Assembly (NCBI GenBank): GCA_050309735.1
Contig: JBNRMS010000035.1
Span: 1 to 64,000, forward strand
Source of the DNA: UMGS1002 sp050309735
GTDB lineage: Bacteria > Bacillota > Clostridia > Oscillospirales > CAG-272
Length of the DNA: 64,000 bases
Direction: 5' to 3'
How positions within the stretch are numbered: position 1 is the first letter of the stretch; each line of letters opens with the position of its first letter. The notes below the pieces were generated by a model, which was not told where the DNA came from, did no database searches, and saw only the letters and a program-made list of their open reading frames with translations. Shown one piece after another: positions 35,929-43,599 of the stretch. Position numbers and translations under genes: made by a program.

Positions 35929-37305
35929 TTAGGGCCTTAGCCTGTCGCGGTCTCTCGGAAAAGCGGTCGCCTGCTTGACGTTTTCAAGCCCGAGTATATG
36001 TCCGACAATGCGCTCAAGTCCGAGTCCCATGCCGCCGTGAGGGGGCATCCCGTACTTGTGCATAGTCAGGTAGTCCTCAAATTCAGCGGGGTTCATGTGC
36101 CGCTTTTTCATTTTAGCAACCTGTTCCTCGTAGTCATGTATGCGCTGGCCGCCGGTTGTAACCTCAAGGCCGTTGAGCAGCATATCAAAGCTCAGGGTAT
36201 AGGTCGGGTTGGCGGGATCGTCCATCGCGTAGAAGGGGCGTTTGACTGTCGGGTAGTGGGTTATGAAAAGGACGGGTGAGTTGTATTCTTTGTTGAAATA
36301 TTCGCCCAGCCACTTCTCTTCCTCGGGCGCAAAGTCGGGCTCGAGCAGCGCTTCTTGCCCCTTTGTGCCGGGATGCGCGTCGGCAAAAAGTCTCTTTGCC
36401 TCGGTGAACTTTATCTTCGGAAAGCGCGTAAGTTCGGGCAGTCTGTTCCCCTTGCCGAGGAAGATCTCAAGCTCGGGAGCGTATTCCTCGTTTAGTGTGC
36501 GGTACATATGCCGGAACATACGCGCCTCAAGTTCGAGCAAATCCTCAAAGGAATTAATGAAGCCCATTTCAAGGTCAAGCCCTTGAAACTCGTTTATGTG
36601 GCGGTTTGTGCTGTATTTCTCGGCTCTGAAAACCGGACCGACGGTGTATGCCTTGCCGAAAACCCCGACCATAATCTGCTTATACATCTGCGGGCTTTGG
36701 TTGAGATATGCTTTCTCGCCGAAGTAATTAACCTCAAACATATCAGCCCCCCCCTCAGCGCCTGCCGAAACGATCTTGGGCGGCACAAACTCGGTGAACC
36801 CTTCCTCGCGCAGGAAGGTGCGGAAGGAGTGAAGAACACCGTCACAGACCCTCATGATCGCCCGAACCTTCGGATTTCGCAGGGTGAGCACGCGGTTGTC
36901 GAGCAGGGTATTGAGATTCAGCTTCTCGATCTTTCTGTCGTTGCCGATTTCGACCGGGGGCACGGCCGCCCTTCCCGACACCCGCATCATCTTCGCTATC
37001 ATTATATCAAAACCGAGCCGGCTGCGTTCCTCGGCAACAATTGTTCCTTCAATCACCACACACTCCTCAACTGCGAAATCCTTTATATCGCAATCCGATC
37101 TCTCCGCATCCCAAACGCACTGGAACACAATCCTCGGCGAGCGGATATTGACAAAGGCAAAGCCGCTCATCAGCTTTATTCGGTGAATCGCGCCCTTAAC
37201 GGTTACCGGGTCGCCGTCCTTCAGCTCGCCGGAATTGTATTTTTCAATTATCAGCGAGATATCGCTCATATCGGCCTTCTTTTCAAAATCAAGAAATTCT
37301 ATCAT
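35929..37305 (-). CDS. aspS: archaeal-type aspartyl-tRNA synthetase, probably non-discriminating
   Basis: 458-residue class II synthetase of the archaeal/short type, without the bacterial GAD insertion. The OB-fold anticodon domain is residues about 15-110. Motif 2 is seen as YTVGPVFRAEKYSTNRHINEF and motif 3 near the C-terminus as GMGLGLERIV. In the anticodon-domain strand VKGAIHRIKLMSG a His occupies the place where non-discriminating archaeal-type enzymes have His and tRNA(Asp)-specific ones Trp. With gatCAB in the same operon the enzyme would charge tRNA(Asn) with Asp for amidation. The start is taken at 37305; in-frame ATG 37317 is inside the SD module. Confidence 0.9.
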   Translation of the reverse strand: MIEFLDFEKKADMSDISLIIEKYNSGELKDGDPVTVKGAIHRIKLMSGFAFVNIRSPRIVFQCVWDAERSDCDIKDFAVEECVVIEGTIVAEERSRLGFDIMIAKMMRVSGRAAVPPVEIGNDRKIEKLNLNTLLDNRVLTLRNPKVRAIMRVCDGVLHSFRTFLREEGFTEFVPPKIVSAGAEGGADMFEVNYFGEKAYLNQSPQMYKQIMVGVFGKAYTVGPVFRAEKYSTNRHINEFQGLDLEMGFINSFEDLLELEARMFRHMYRTLNEEYAPELEIFLGKGNRLPELTRFPKIKFTEAKRLFADAHPGTKGQEALLEPDFAPEEEKWLGEYFNKEYNSPVLFITHYPTVKRPFYAMDDPANPTYTLSFDMLLNGLEVTTGGQRIHDYEEQVAKMKKRHMNPAEFEDYLTMHKYGMPPHGGMGLGLERIVGHILGLENVKQATAFPRDRDRLRP

Positions 37306-37434
37306 TATTATGACCATACCTTTCTGTTTTTAGAGGTTTGTGCCGGTACCGGATCCGCCGGTATTGCTGCCATCTCCTACAGCTCCAAAGGCACAAATCT
37401 TGTTGTTTGAAAGAAAACTTGTTTTCTTACAAAC
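37303..37434 (-). repeat. structured leader with SD module, copy a (aspS)
   Basis: On the minus strand: a 14-bp arm hairpin with AA loop and one mismatch (37405-37434), then TTTGTGCC (37390-37397) pairing with GGCACAAA (37337-37344). The closed region holds two hairpins, GCTG/CAGC and ACCGG/CCGGT, giving a three-way junction. It ends AACAGAAAGGTATGGTCATA before aspS. The remaining gap to gatB carries a further GC hairpin (GCCGCCCC/GGGGTGGC). Confidence 0.6.
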
Positions 37435-37486
37435 TTCTCCCTTATGCCACCCCGGGGGGCGGCTATATATTTTTATTTTGGCACAA

Positions 37487-38923
37487 TTATTCGCTAAGCA
37501 GCTCTGACACCACCGAATTGACAATATCCGGATTCGCCTTGCCCTGCAGCTTTTTCATTGTTCGGCCGACGAAGAAGGCGAAAACCTTTGTCTTACCGCT
37601 CTTATATTGGGCGACTGTGCCGGGGTTCTCGGCAATCACGGCGGCGGCGGCCTCCCGTATGTGCTGTTCATCGTCTATCTGTGTCAGATTGTTGCGTTTT
37701 ATAAAATCGTTAACGTCAAAATCGTGCGACTCGAAAATCTTCTCAAAGACTCCGCGTGCTGCGGTGCGGTTTATCTTTCCGCTCCTCACCACTCTCACGA
37801 AGTCTGCGAACTGCGCAGGGTTTATATCAATCTCCTCAACCGACATAGATTTTGTGTTCATCAGGTACATCATGTCGCCGAGTATCCAGTTGGCTGTTTC
37901 CTTTGCGTCGCCGCATAGGGCAACCGTTTCCTCAAAGAGACAGGCAAGCTTCTTTTTGTCGGTTATAAGTCCGGCATCGTAATCTGAAAGCCCGTATTGT
38001 GACATATACCGCACCTTCTTTTCGTGTGCGAGCTCGGGCTGTTCTGCGCGAAGGCGGCTTATCATCTCGTCGCTTATATAGATAGGCGGGATATCGGGGT
38101 CGGGGAAATAGCGGTAGTCCTGCGCGTTTTCTTTTGTGCGCATAGAGAAGCTTTTGCCCTTGTTATCGTCCCATTTGCGGGTTTCCTGAACAACCTTTCC
38201 GCCAGATTCAATAAGCTCAATCTGGCGCCGTGATTCATCCTCAATTGCGCGCTCGATTGACTTAAAGGAGTTGATATTTTTCATTTCTGTGCGGGTGCCG
38301 AACTTATCGCTGCCCGCCGGCCTTACCGAAAGGTTCACGTCGGCCCTCATCGATCCTTCCTCAAGCTTTACGTCGGAGATCTCAAGGTATTCAAATGTCG
38401 ACTTGAGCCAGCCAAGATATCCGAGCACCTCCTCGGCGCTCCTAAAGTCGGGCTCCGAAACTATCTCGATAAGCGGAACGCCGCAGCGGTTGTAGTCGGG
38501 ATATGAAAGGTCGCCGTAGGGCGAATGAATCAGTTTGCCCGCGTCCTCCTCCATGTGTATCTCGTGAATCCGCGCCGATTTTTTCTCGCCAGTGCGGGTG
38601 ATATAGTCGACCCGGCCGTTTACGGCAAAGGGCAGATAGAGCTGTGAAATCTGATAGGCCTTTGTAAGATCGGGATAAAAATAGTTTTTGCGGTCGAATT
38701 TATTGTATTGATTTATCTCGCAGCCGAGCGCAATCCCTGCTTTTACTGCGTATTTGAGCACCTTTTCATTGAGAAGAGGCAGTGTTCCCGGCATTCCGAT
38801 GCAGATCGGGCAGCAGTGCGTGTTAGGCGCACCTCCGAACTCGGTTGTGCAGGAGCAGAATATTTTTGATTTTGTGGCAAGCTCGACATGAACCTCGAGC
38901 CCTATTACAGTTTCCCAATTCAT
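37487..38923 (-). CDS. gatB: Asp/Glu-tRNA amidotransferase subunit B
   Basis: 478-residue kinase-like subunit that binds misacylated Asp-tRNA(Asn) or Glu-tRNA(Gln) and activates the side-chain carboxylate. The N-terminal VIGLEVHVEL signature is at residues 5-14, and the zinc-site cysteines appear as FCSCTT and HCCPIC (residues about 22-41). The YDLTKAYQISQ-type and MEEDAGKL segments match the catalytic cradle, and the C-terminal YqeY-like tRNA-binding tail is complete. The start overlaps the gatA stop by 4 nt. Confidence 0.96.
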   Translation of the reverse strand: MNWETVIGLEVHVELATKSKIFCSCTTEFGGAPNTHCCPICIGMPGTLPLLNEKVLKYAVKAGIALGCEINQYNKFDRKNYFYPDLTKAYQISQLYLPFAVNGRVDYITRTGEKKSARIHEIHMEEDAGKLIHSPYGDLSYPDYNRCGVPLIEIVSEPDFRSAEEVLGYLGWLKSTFEYLEISDVKLEEGSMRADVNLSVRPAGSDKFGTRTEMKNINSFKSIERAIEDESRRQIELIESGGKVVQETRKWDDNKGKSFSMRTKENAQDYRYFPDPDIPPIYISDEMISRLRAEQPELAHEKKVRYMSQYGLSDYDAGLITDKKKLACLFEETVALCGDAKETANWILGDMMYLMNTKSMSVEEIDINPAQFADFVRVVRSGKINRTAARGVFEKIFESHDFDVNDFIKRNNLTQIDDEQHIREAAAAVIAENPGTVAQYKSGKTKVFAFFVGRTMKKLQGKANPDIVNSVVSELLSE

Positions 38924-40398
38924 CTGACGTCACCTCCGGGTGTGAGCTTGTGGAAATTTGTCACGCTCTGGTATGCGTGGCCTGCTCTTAATAGAAGGGG
39001 CTCTGAGAGCCGCTGACCGATAAGCTGCGCTCCGATCGGCAGGCCTTGCTTGTCAAAACCGCACGGCACCGACAATCCGGGCAACCCCGCGATGTTTGCC
39101 GAGGCGGTGAAAATATCCGAGAGATACATCTTAATCGGTTCGGGGATGCTTTTGCCAAGCTCAGGTGCGGTACTCGGTGAGGTCGGACAGATTATCAGGT
39201 CATATTTTTTGAATATCTGGTCAAACCAGTTCTTTATCTTTGCTTTTACCTTGAGTGCTTTGCTGTAATAAGCGTCGTAATAGCCCGAGGAGAGGACAAA
39301 TGTGCCGAGCAGGATTCTCTTTTTAACCTCGTCTCCAAAGCCCTCGCTCCGAGTCTTTTTATAAAGATCAAGAAGACCGTCGTAGTTTTCGCTGCGGAAG
39401 CCGTATTTTATCCCGTCAAAGCGCGAGAGATTTGAACTTGCCTCCGCTGAGGCTATAATATAATAGGTCGGAACAACATAATCAAGGAAGGGCAGGCTAA
39501 TTTCCTCAACCACAGCGCCCATTCCCTCAAACACCCCGGCAACAGCCCTCACGCGCTCGGCGATATCGGTGCTAAGTCCCTCCTTGTTAAAGCACTCGGC
39601 AGGGATCCCTATCTTAATTCCCTTAACCTCACCGTCAAGTGCGGCAAGATAGTCGGGGTGTGTGATGTCGAGCGAGGTTCCGTCAAGCCGATCCTGGCCG
39701 CAAATCACATTCATAACGGCGGCGCTGTCGGCGACATCCTTTGTGAGCGTACCTATCTGGTCAAGCGAGGAAGCGTAGGCGAAAAGCCCGTAGCGCGAGA
39801 TGGCACCGTAGGTTGGTTTAAAGCCGGTAACACCGCAGTATGAAGCAGGCTGACGGATGCTGCCTCCGGTATCCGAGCCGAGCGCAAATGGAGCTTCGCC
39901 CGCCGCAACCGCCGCGGCTCCGCCGCTTGACGAGCCGCCCGAGACTCTCTCTAAATTCCACGGGTTTCTCACCGCGCCGTAATGCGAAATCTCGCCTGTC
40001 GAGCCCATCGCGAATTCGTCTAAATTCAGTTTTCCAAGTAAAATAGCGCCGGCCGCCTCAAGCCGCTCGATTACCGTGGCGTTATATATCGGCGTGAAGT
40101 TGTCAAGCATTTTTGAGGCGCAGGTTGTCTTGATTCCTTTTGTGCTGATATTGTCTTTGACCGCCACCGGAACGCCCGCCAGGGGGGAGCTTATCTCGCC
40201 CCGCTCAATTTTTGCCTGCACTTCGACCGCCCTTCCGAGCGCCCGCTCGCGGCAGACGGTGATATATGCGTTAATATCCTTATCTTTTGTTTCAATAATG
40301 TCGAGCACCTGCTCGGTTGCCTCGACGACGCCAATCTCGCCTTGCTTGATTGCGCGGCCGAGTTCAAGCGCCGTCATTTTTGTTATGTCAATTGCCAT
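38920..40398 (-). CDS. gatA: Asp/Glu-tRNA amidotransferase subunit A
   Basis: 492-residue amidase-signature enzyme releasing ammonia from glutamine for GatB. The Ser-cisSer-Lys triad is visible: Lys in VAVKDNI (about residue 75) and the Gly/Ser-rich RVSGGSSSGGAAAV with the downstream Ser nucleophile in LGSDTGGSIRQPA. ATG 40398 follows GGAGG, which itself abuts a small GC hairpin (40411-40427). It is the second gene of the T-box operon. Confidence 0.97.
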   Translation of the reverse strand: MAIDITKMTALELGRAIKQGEIGVVEATEQVLDIIETKDKDINAYITVCRERALGRAVEVQAKIERGEISSPLAGVPVAVKDNISTKGIKTTCASKMLDNFTPIYNATVIERLEAAGAILLGKLNLDEFAMGSTGEISHYGAVRNPWNLERVSGGSSSGGAAAVAAGEAPFALGSDTGGSIRQPASYCGVTGFKPTYGAISRYGLFAYASSLDQIGTLTKDVADSAAVMNVICGQDRLDGTSLDITHPDYLAALDGEVKGIKIGIPAECFNKEGLSTDIAERVRAVAGVFEGMGAVVEEISLPFLDYVVPTYYIIASAEASSNLSRFDGIKYGFRSENYDGLLDLYKKTRSEGFGDEVKKRILLGTFVLSSGYYDAYYSKALKVKAKIKNWFDQIFKKYDLIICPTSPSTAPELGKSIPEPIKMYLSDIFTASANIAGLPGLSVPCGFDKQGLPIGAQLIGQRLSEPLLLRAGHAYQSVTNFHKLTPGGDVR

Positions 40399-40401
40399 AA
40401 A

Positions 40402-40427
40402 AACCTCCATGCCGCCCGAGAAGCGGC
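40402..40427 (-). promoter_or_regulatory. GC hairpin abutting gatA SD
   Basis: On the minus strand AAGCCGC, a short loop, GGGCGGC, then ATGGAGG and the start codon. The same layout occurs before clpP and ruvA. Confidence 0.5.
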
Positions 40428-40469
40428 TTATTTAATCGTGAAAAGCTACATTCGGTAACTTTTACGCTG

Positions 40470-40757
40470 TCATTCTATTGTTTTTGGGACTATAACAGTC
40501 TCGTCGGTGTGCTCAGGGGCATTTGAAAGTATTTCGCCGCGATCGTATGACGGCACAATCTCGTCGCGCCGCATCACATTGCTCATCGTGAAAACGTGTG
40601 ACAGCGGCTCTATATTCTTTGTATCAACCCTGTTAAGAATACCCACATAGTCAACTATCGCACCAAGCTCGTCGCGCATTTTCTCGGTAGTTTCGTCGTC
40701 AAGTTCAATTCTTGCAAGCTCGGCGACATGCTCCACAATTTCTTTTGTTATTTTCAT
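40470..40757 (-). CDS. gatC: Asp/Glu-tRNA amidotransferase subunit C
   Basis: 95-residue linker subunit that wraps around GatA and stabilises its contact with GatB. The family signature VEHVAELARIELDDE is at about residues 8-22, and the C-terminal FTMSNVMRRDEIVPS is typical. AAGGAGG is seven bases before ATG 40757. Longer upstream frames run through the T-box and are not real. It is the first gene of gatC-gatA-gatB-aspS. Confidence 0.95.
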   Translation of the reverse strand: MKITKEIVEHVAELARIELDDETTEKMRDELGAIVDYVGILNRVDTKNIEPLSHVFTMSNVMRRDEIVPSYDRGEILSNAPEHTDETVIVPKTIE

Positions 40758-40778
40758 CCGAAAAACCTCCTTATAAAA

Positions 40779-41040
40779 TAAAAAAACGCCTCTCTCCCTA
40801 TCTGTTTGACAGGGACGAAAGACATCTTCCGCGGTACCACCCACATTAGCCTTGCGGCTCGCTCGCGCGGATTAACGCTCCGCAGACAGACGGTTCTACT
40901 TGCCATAAGGCTTTCTTCCGCCGGCTCCAAGTTGTTGTTCGCCCAAATTCCCTGCTGCGTCGCACCAAACCGCAGCTCTCTTAGACGAGAATTATGGGTT
41001 ACTTCTCTTTTCACAGCCTTTTTGCATATCTTCTGTTACT
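40779..41040 (-). ncRNA. T-box leader controlling gatCAB-aspS
   Basis: The canonical antiterminator core TGGGTGGTACCGCGG is at 40829-40843 (minus strand). Stem I ends in the hairpin GCTGCG/CGCAGC and is followed by GCGAACAACAAC, the specifier region (40931-40942). AAC reads Asn, and the overlapping GAA would read Glu. The terminator is CCCTGTC/GATAGGG (within 40796-40817) followed by a GGCG and T-tract. Uncharged tRNA would stabilise antitermination, switching on the transamidation operon. Confidence 0.93.
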
Positions 41041-41047
41041 GAAAATA

Positions 41048-41076
41048 ATATTATCACGAATGATATAGAATGTCAA
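41048..41076 (-). promoter_or_regulatory. sigma-A promoter of T-box operon
   Basis: TTGACA (41071-41076), 17-bp spacer, TAATAT (41048-41053), immediately before the T-box. Confidence 0.9.
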
Positions 41077-41113
41077 GAACTTTTTTGACATTTAATACTA
41101 TTCTTCTTAAAAA

Positions 41114-41156
41114 ATCTGCCGGGCAAGCTTAAAATATTATGCTTGCCTCGGCAGAT
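41114..41156 (-). terminator. tsf: terminator after tsf
   Basis: A 15-bp stem with one bulge (41114-41128 with 41141-41156), followed by TTTTT on the minus strand. It separates rpsB-tsf from the T-box promoter. Confidence 0.92.
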
Positions 41157-41165
41157 AGCTGAATG

Positions 41166-42095
41166 TTACTGATTGCCGGTGAGTTTTGCAATTTCGTCGG
41201 CGAAGTTATCCTCGCGCTTCTGAATACCCTCGCCCTTCTCGTAGCGATAAAACCCGGTGACCTTTATTTTGCCGCCGAGTTCCTTTGCGGTATTCTCAAT
41301 ATATTTTGAGACCTTCATCGAATCGTCCTTGACATATCCTTCCTCGAGCAGGCAGTTGTTATCATAAAACTTACCGATTCGACCCTGAACCATTTTATCA
41401 ATAATGTGGGGAGGCTTATTTGCATTTGAGGGGTCGTTTTGTATCTGCGAGGTAAGGATTGCTTTCTCCTCGTTAATAACCTCGGCGGGAACCGACTCCT
41501 TGTCAAGATATGCGACGGGATAAGCGCCAACCTGAAGCGCTATATTCTTAGCAAACTCAGAGAAACCCTGGGTCGAGAGTACCTTCTCGTCTGCATCGAA
41601 GGTGACTATTACGCCAATCGAGCCAAGTCCATGCACATAGGTGCTTGTGATACCTTCAACGATGACAAAGCGGCGGATTGTTATCTTTTCCTTAATGACA
41701 AGGATAAGCTCCTGGAGCTTGCTCTCGACTGTAAAATCGCCCTCGGGATAAGCGAGAGAATTAAGCTCGGTGATATCTGCCGGCCTTTTTGCAATAATAA
41801 CCTTAAGCAGATTGTCGACATAGTCTATGAACATATCATTTTTTGCAACAAAGTCGGTCTCTGTGTTAACCTCGATCATAGCGGTTATGTCACCATCTTT
41901 GAGTATGCGGACAATACCATCGGCCGCGATCCTGCTTTCCTTCTTGGCCTGCGCTACAAGTCCTCTTTCGCGGAGCAGCTTAACTGCCGCTTCCATGTCT
42001 CCGCCGGTGTCGACAAGAGCCTTTTTGCATTCCATCATGCCTGCGTTTGTCTTTGCGCGCAGCGCCGCAACATCTTTAGCTGTTATATTTGCCAT
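41166..42095 (-). CDS. tsf: elongation factor Ts
   Basis: 309-residue nucleotide exchange factor for EF-Tu. The N-terminal UBA-like domain includes ALRAKTNAGMMECKKAL (about residues 12-28). The TDF motif that displaces Mg from EF-Tu is seen in NTETDFVAKND (about residue 80), and HGLGSIGVIVTF marks the first core subdomain. The two-subdomain core is complete. It lies 26 nt after rpsB, the conserved bacterial order. Confidence 0.97.
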   Translation of the reverse strand: MANITAKDVAALRAKTNAGMMECKKALVDTGGDMEAAVKLLRERGLVAQAKKESRIAADGIVRILKDGDITAMIEVNTETDFVAKNDMFIDYVDNLLKVIIAKRPADITELNSLAYPEGDFTVESKLQELILVIKEKITIRRFVIVEGITSTYVHGLGSIGVIVTFDADEKVLSTQGFSEFAKNIALQVGAYPVAYLDKESVPAEVINEEKAILTSQIQNDPSNANKPPHIIDKMVQGRIGKFYDNNCLLEEGYVKDDSMKVSKYIENTAKELGGKIKVTGFYRYEKGEGIQKREDNFADEIAKLTGNQ

Positions 42096-42121
42096 TTTAA
42101 TCTCCTTTTCAAGTCTTGTGA

Positions 42122-42895
42122 TTATTCCTCGGTGTTCTCAAGGGGAGCCGCCTCACCCGATGAGAGAGCGCTTTCCTCAGCAGACGCTGCCTCGGCATCC
42201 TGCTCATTCTGCTCACCCTGCTTGCCTTCGATTACGGCGTCGGCAAGGGTTGCCGATATGAGGCGAATTGCAAGGATGGCGTCGTCGTTTCCGGGGATTA
42301 TATAGTCAGCGTAGTCGGGATCGCAGTTTGTATCGACAATGGCGATTATCGGAATGCCGAGCTTCTTAGCCTCAAGAACGGCGTTTCTTTCCTTTTTGGG
42401 ATCTACTATAAAAATGGCGTCGGGAAGCTGAGTCAGATTCTTTATGCCGTTGTAGTTCTTTTCAAGATTGAAAATCTGCTTCTGCTTGGAGGTGACCTCC
42501 TTTTTGGTAAGCTGGTCAAAAGTGCCGTCGTTCTGCATGGCAATAAGATTGTTAAGGCGTGCGATAGAGCGGCGGATGGTCTTGAAGTTTGTGAGCATTC
42601 CGCCCGGCCAGCGAACGTTTACATAGTACATATTACAGCGGGTTGCCTCTTCTTTAATGGCGTCGGCCGCCTGCTTTTTGGTTCCCACAAAGAGAACCGA
42701 GCCGCCACGAGCCGAAATGTCGCGAACGAACATATAGGCTTCTTCAAACTTTTTAACGGTTTTCTGCAGATCGATAATGTAGATACCGTTTCTTTCTGTG
42801 AAGATGTATTCAGCCATCTTCGGGTTCCATCTTCTTGTGTGGTGTCCGAAATGGACGCCGGCTTCAAGAAGCTGCTTGATTGTGATTACAGACAT
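42122..42895 (-). CDS. rpsB: 30S ribosomal protein S2
   Basis: 257-residue small-subunit protein. The N-terminal signature ITIKQLLEAGVHFGHHTRRWNPKM is split over residues 4-27, and the C-terminal region IAIVDTNCDPDYADYIIPGNDDA is present. The C-terminus has an acidic, Gln/Glu-rich tail of about 30 residues beyond the core, typical of Clostridia. ATG 42895 follows AAGGAGG; a longer in-frame start at 42964 would lie in the structured leader. It is coexpressed with tsf. Confidence 0.97.
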   Translation of the reverse strand: MSVITIKQLLEAGVHFGHHTRRWNPKMAEYIFTERNGIYIIDLQKTVKKFEEAYMFVRDISARGGSVLFVGTKKQAADAIKEEATRCNMYYVNVRWPGGMLTNFKTIRRSIARLNNLIAMQNDGTFDQLTKKEVTSKQKQIFNLEKNYNGIKNLTQLPDAIFIVDPKKERNAVLEAKKLGIPIIAIVDTNCDPDYADYIIPGNDDAILAIRLISATLADAVIEGKQGEQNEQDAEAASAEESALSSGEAAPLENTEE

Positions 42896-42924
42896 TGAAA
42901 AATGTCCTCCTTCGGTTTTTCCAC

Positions 42925-42984
42925 CACATCCGCTCCCGGCAACAAAAACCGCACATAGCGGCACCGAAAGCCAACGCGGATGTG
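42925..42984 (-). promoter_or_regulatory. rpsB: structured rpsB leader
   Basis: CACATCCGC (42976-42984) and GCGGATGTG (42925-42933) form a perfect 9-bp closing stem in the RNA. It encloses CCGC-TATGT-GCGG and a GGC/GCC helix. It lies 30 nt before the start codon within a 125-nt untranslated region, a plausible S2 autoregulatory site. Confidence 0.6.
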
Positions 42985-43023
42985 TGTGTATTTATTTATA
43001 CTGTATAAAACAGCACAAAACAC

Positions 43024-43052
43024 ATTATAACACAGGTATATTTTACATTCAA
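43024..43052 (-). promoter_or_regulatory. rpsB: sigma-A promoter of rpsB-tsf
   Basis: TTGAAT (43047-43052), 17-bp spacer, TATAAT (43024-43029). Confidence 0.85.
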
Positions 43053-43143
43053 CAGACATCAAAAAAATTTACAAATTGTTCACAATGTCGTGCCGAAAAC
43101 CGGTCTGTTCCCTTCCCGCCCCCTTATTATTACCACTCTCCCC

Positions 43144-43434
43144 TCATCTAAACCATCCGAATTTTCGGCGCTCATTTGAGCAGCATGAGATTTCGGCGGG
43201 CGTGATTTTCACAAGAATGGTGTCCTCGCCTATACACTGGATTTTATCCCAGCAAATCCTTATATCATGGCATCTTCCAATACCGAAAAACCCCCCGCCG
43301 CCGGTTATTATAAGCGCGATGATTTTTCCGTCGTCGCGGCAAAATTCAAAGTCACAAGCATAGCCGAGGCGAGCGCCGTCGCAAAGATTTATAATCTCTT
43401 TCAGGCGAAGCTCTGATGTGCTCAAAACTCGCAT
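43144..43434 (-). CDS. YlmC/YmxH family PRC-barrel sporulation protein
   Basis: 96-residue single-domain protein. The pattern STSELRLKEIINLCDGARLGYACDFEF, then GKIIALIITG and KIQCIGEDTILV matches PRC-barrel proteins of the YlmC/YmxH family, associated with sporulation in Bacilli and Clostridia. It has several Cys residues (about six), more than usual. SD GGGGG precedes ATG 43434. It lies between the ClpE-type gene and rpsB. Function beyond the family link is unknown. Confidence 0.8.
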   Translation of the reverse strand: MRVLSTSELRLKEIINLCDGARLGYACDFEFCRDDGKIIALIITGGGGFFGIGRCHDIRICWDKIQCIGEDTILVKITPAEISCCSNERRKFGWFR

Positions 43435-43543
43435 ATCACATCCCCCTTAAATGTATTTATTATTCATTCTAATTATATGTCGGGGGGTGAGAAATGTATT
43501 CGGACGCGGGAGGATGTGATATGCTTTGATATATATACACAAG

Positions 43544-43574
43544 GGGAGAAAACTATTAAATAGAGTTCTCTCCC
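43544..43574 (-). terminator. hairpin after ClpE-type gene
   Basis: An 11-bp stem GGGAGAGAACT/AGTTTTCTCCC, followed by a weak T-rich stretch. It is a probable terminator or attenuator before the YlmC-like gene. Confidence 0.55.
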
Positions 43575-43599
43575 GCCTGCCTTTTATCTCAATATAGAC

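Noticed and set aside
36508..37410. 300-codon open frame on the + strand
   Set aside because: It is antisense to aspS, has no SD, and its translation resembles no protein; its length follows from the codon bias of aspS.
40758..40844. Longer N-terminus for GatC
   Set aside because: It would translate through the T-box terminator and antiterminator; the SD and family homology fix the start at 40757.
41439..42305. 288-codon + strand frame across tsf and the end of rpsB
   Set aside because: It is a shadow of two certain genes read in the other direction, with Cys/Leu-rich low-quality sequence.
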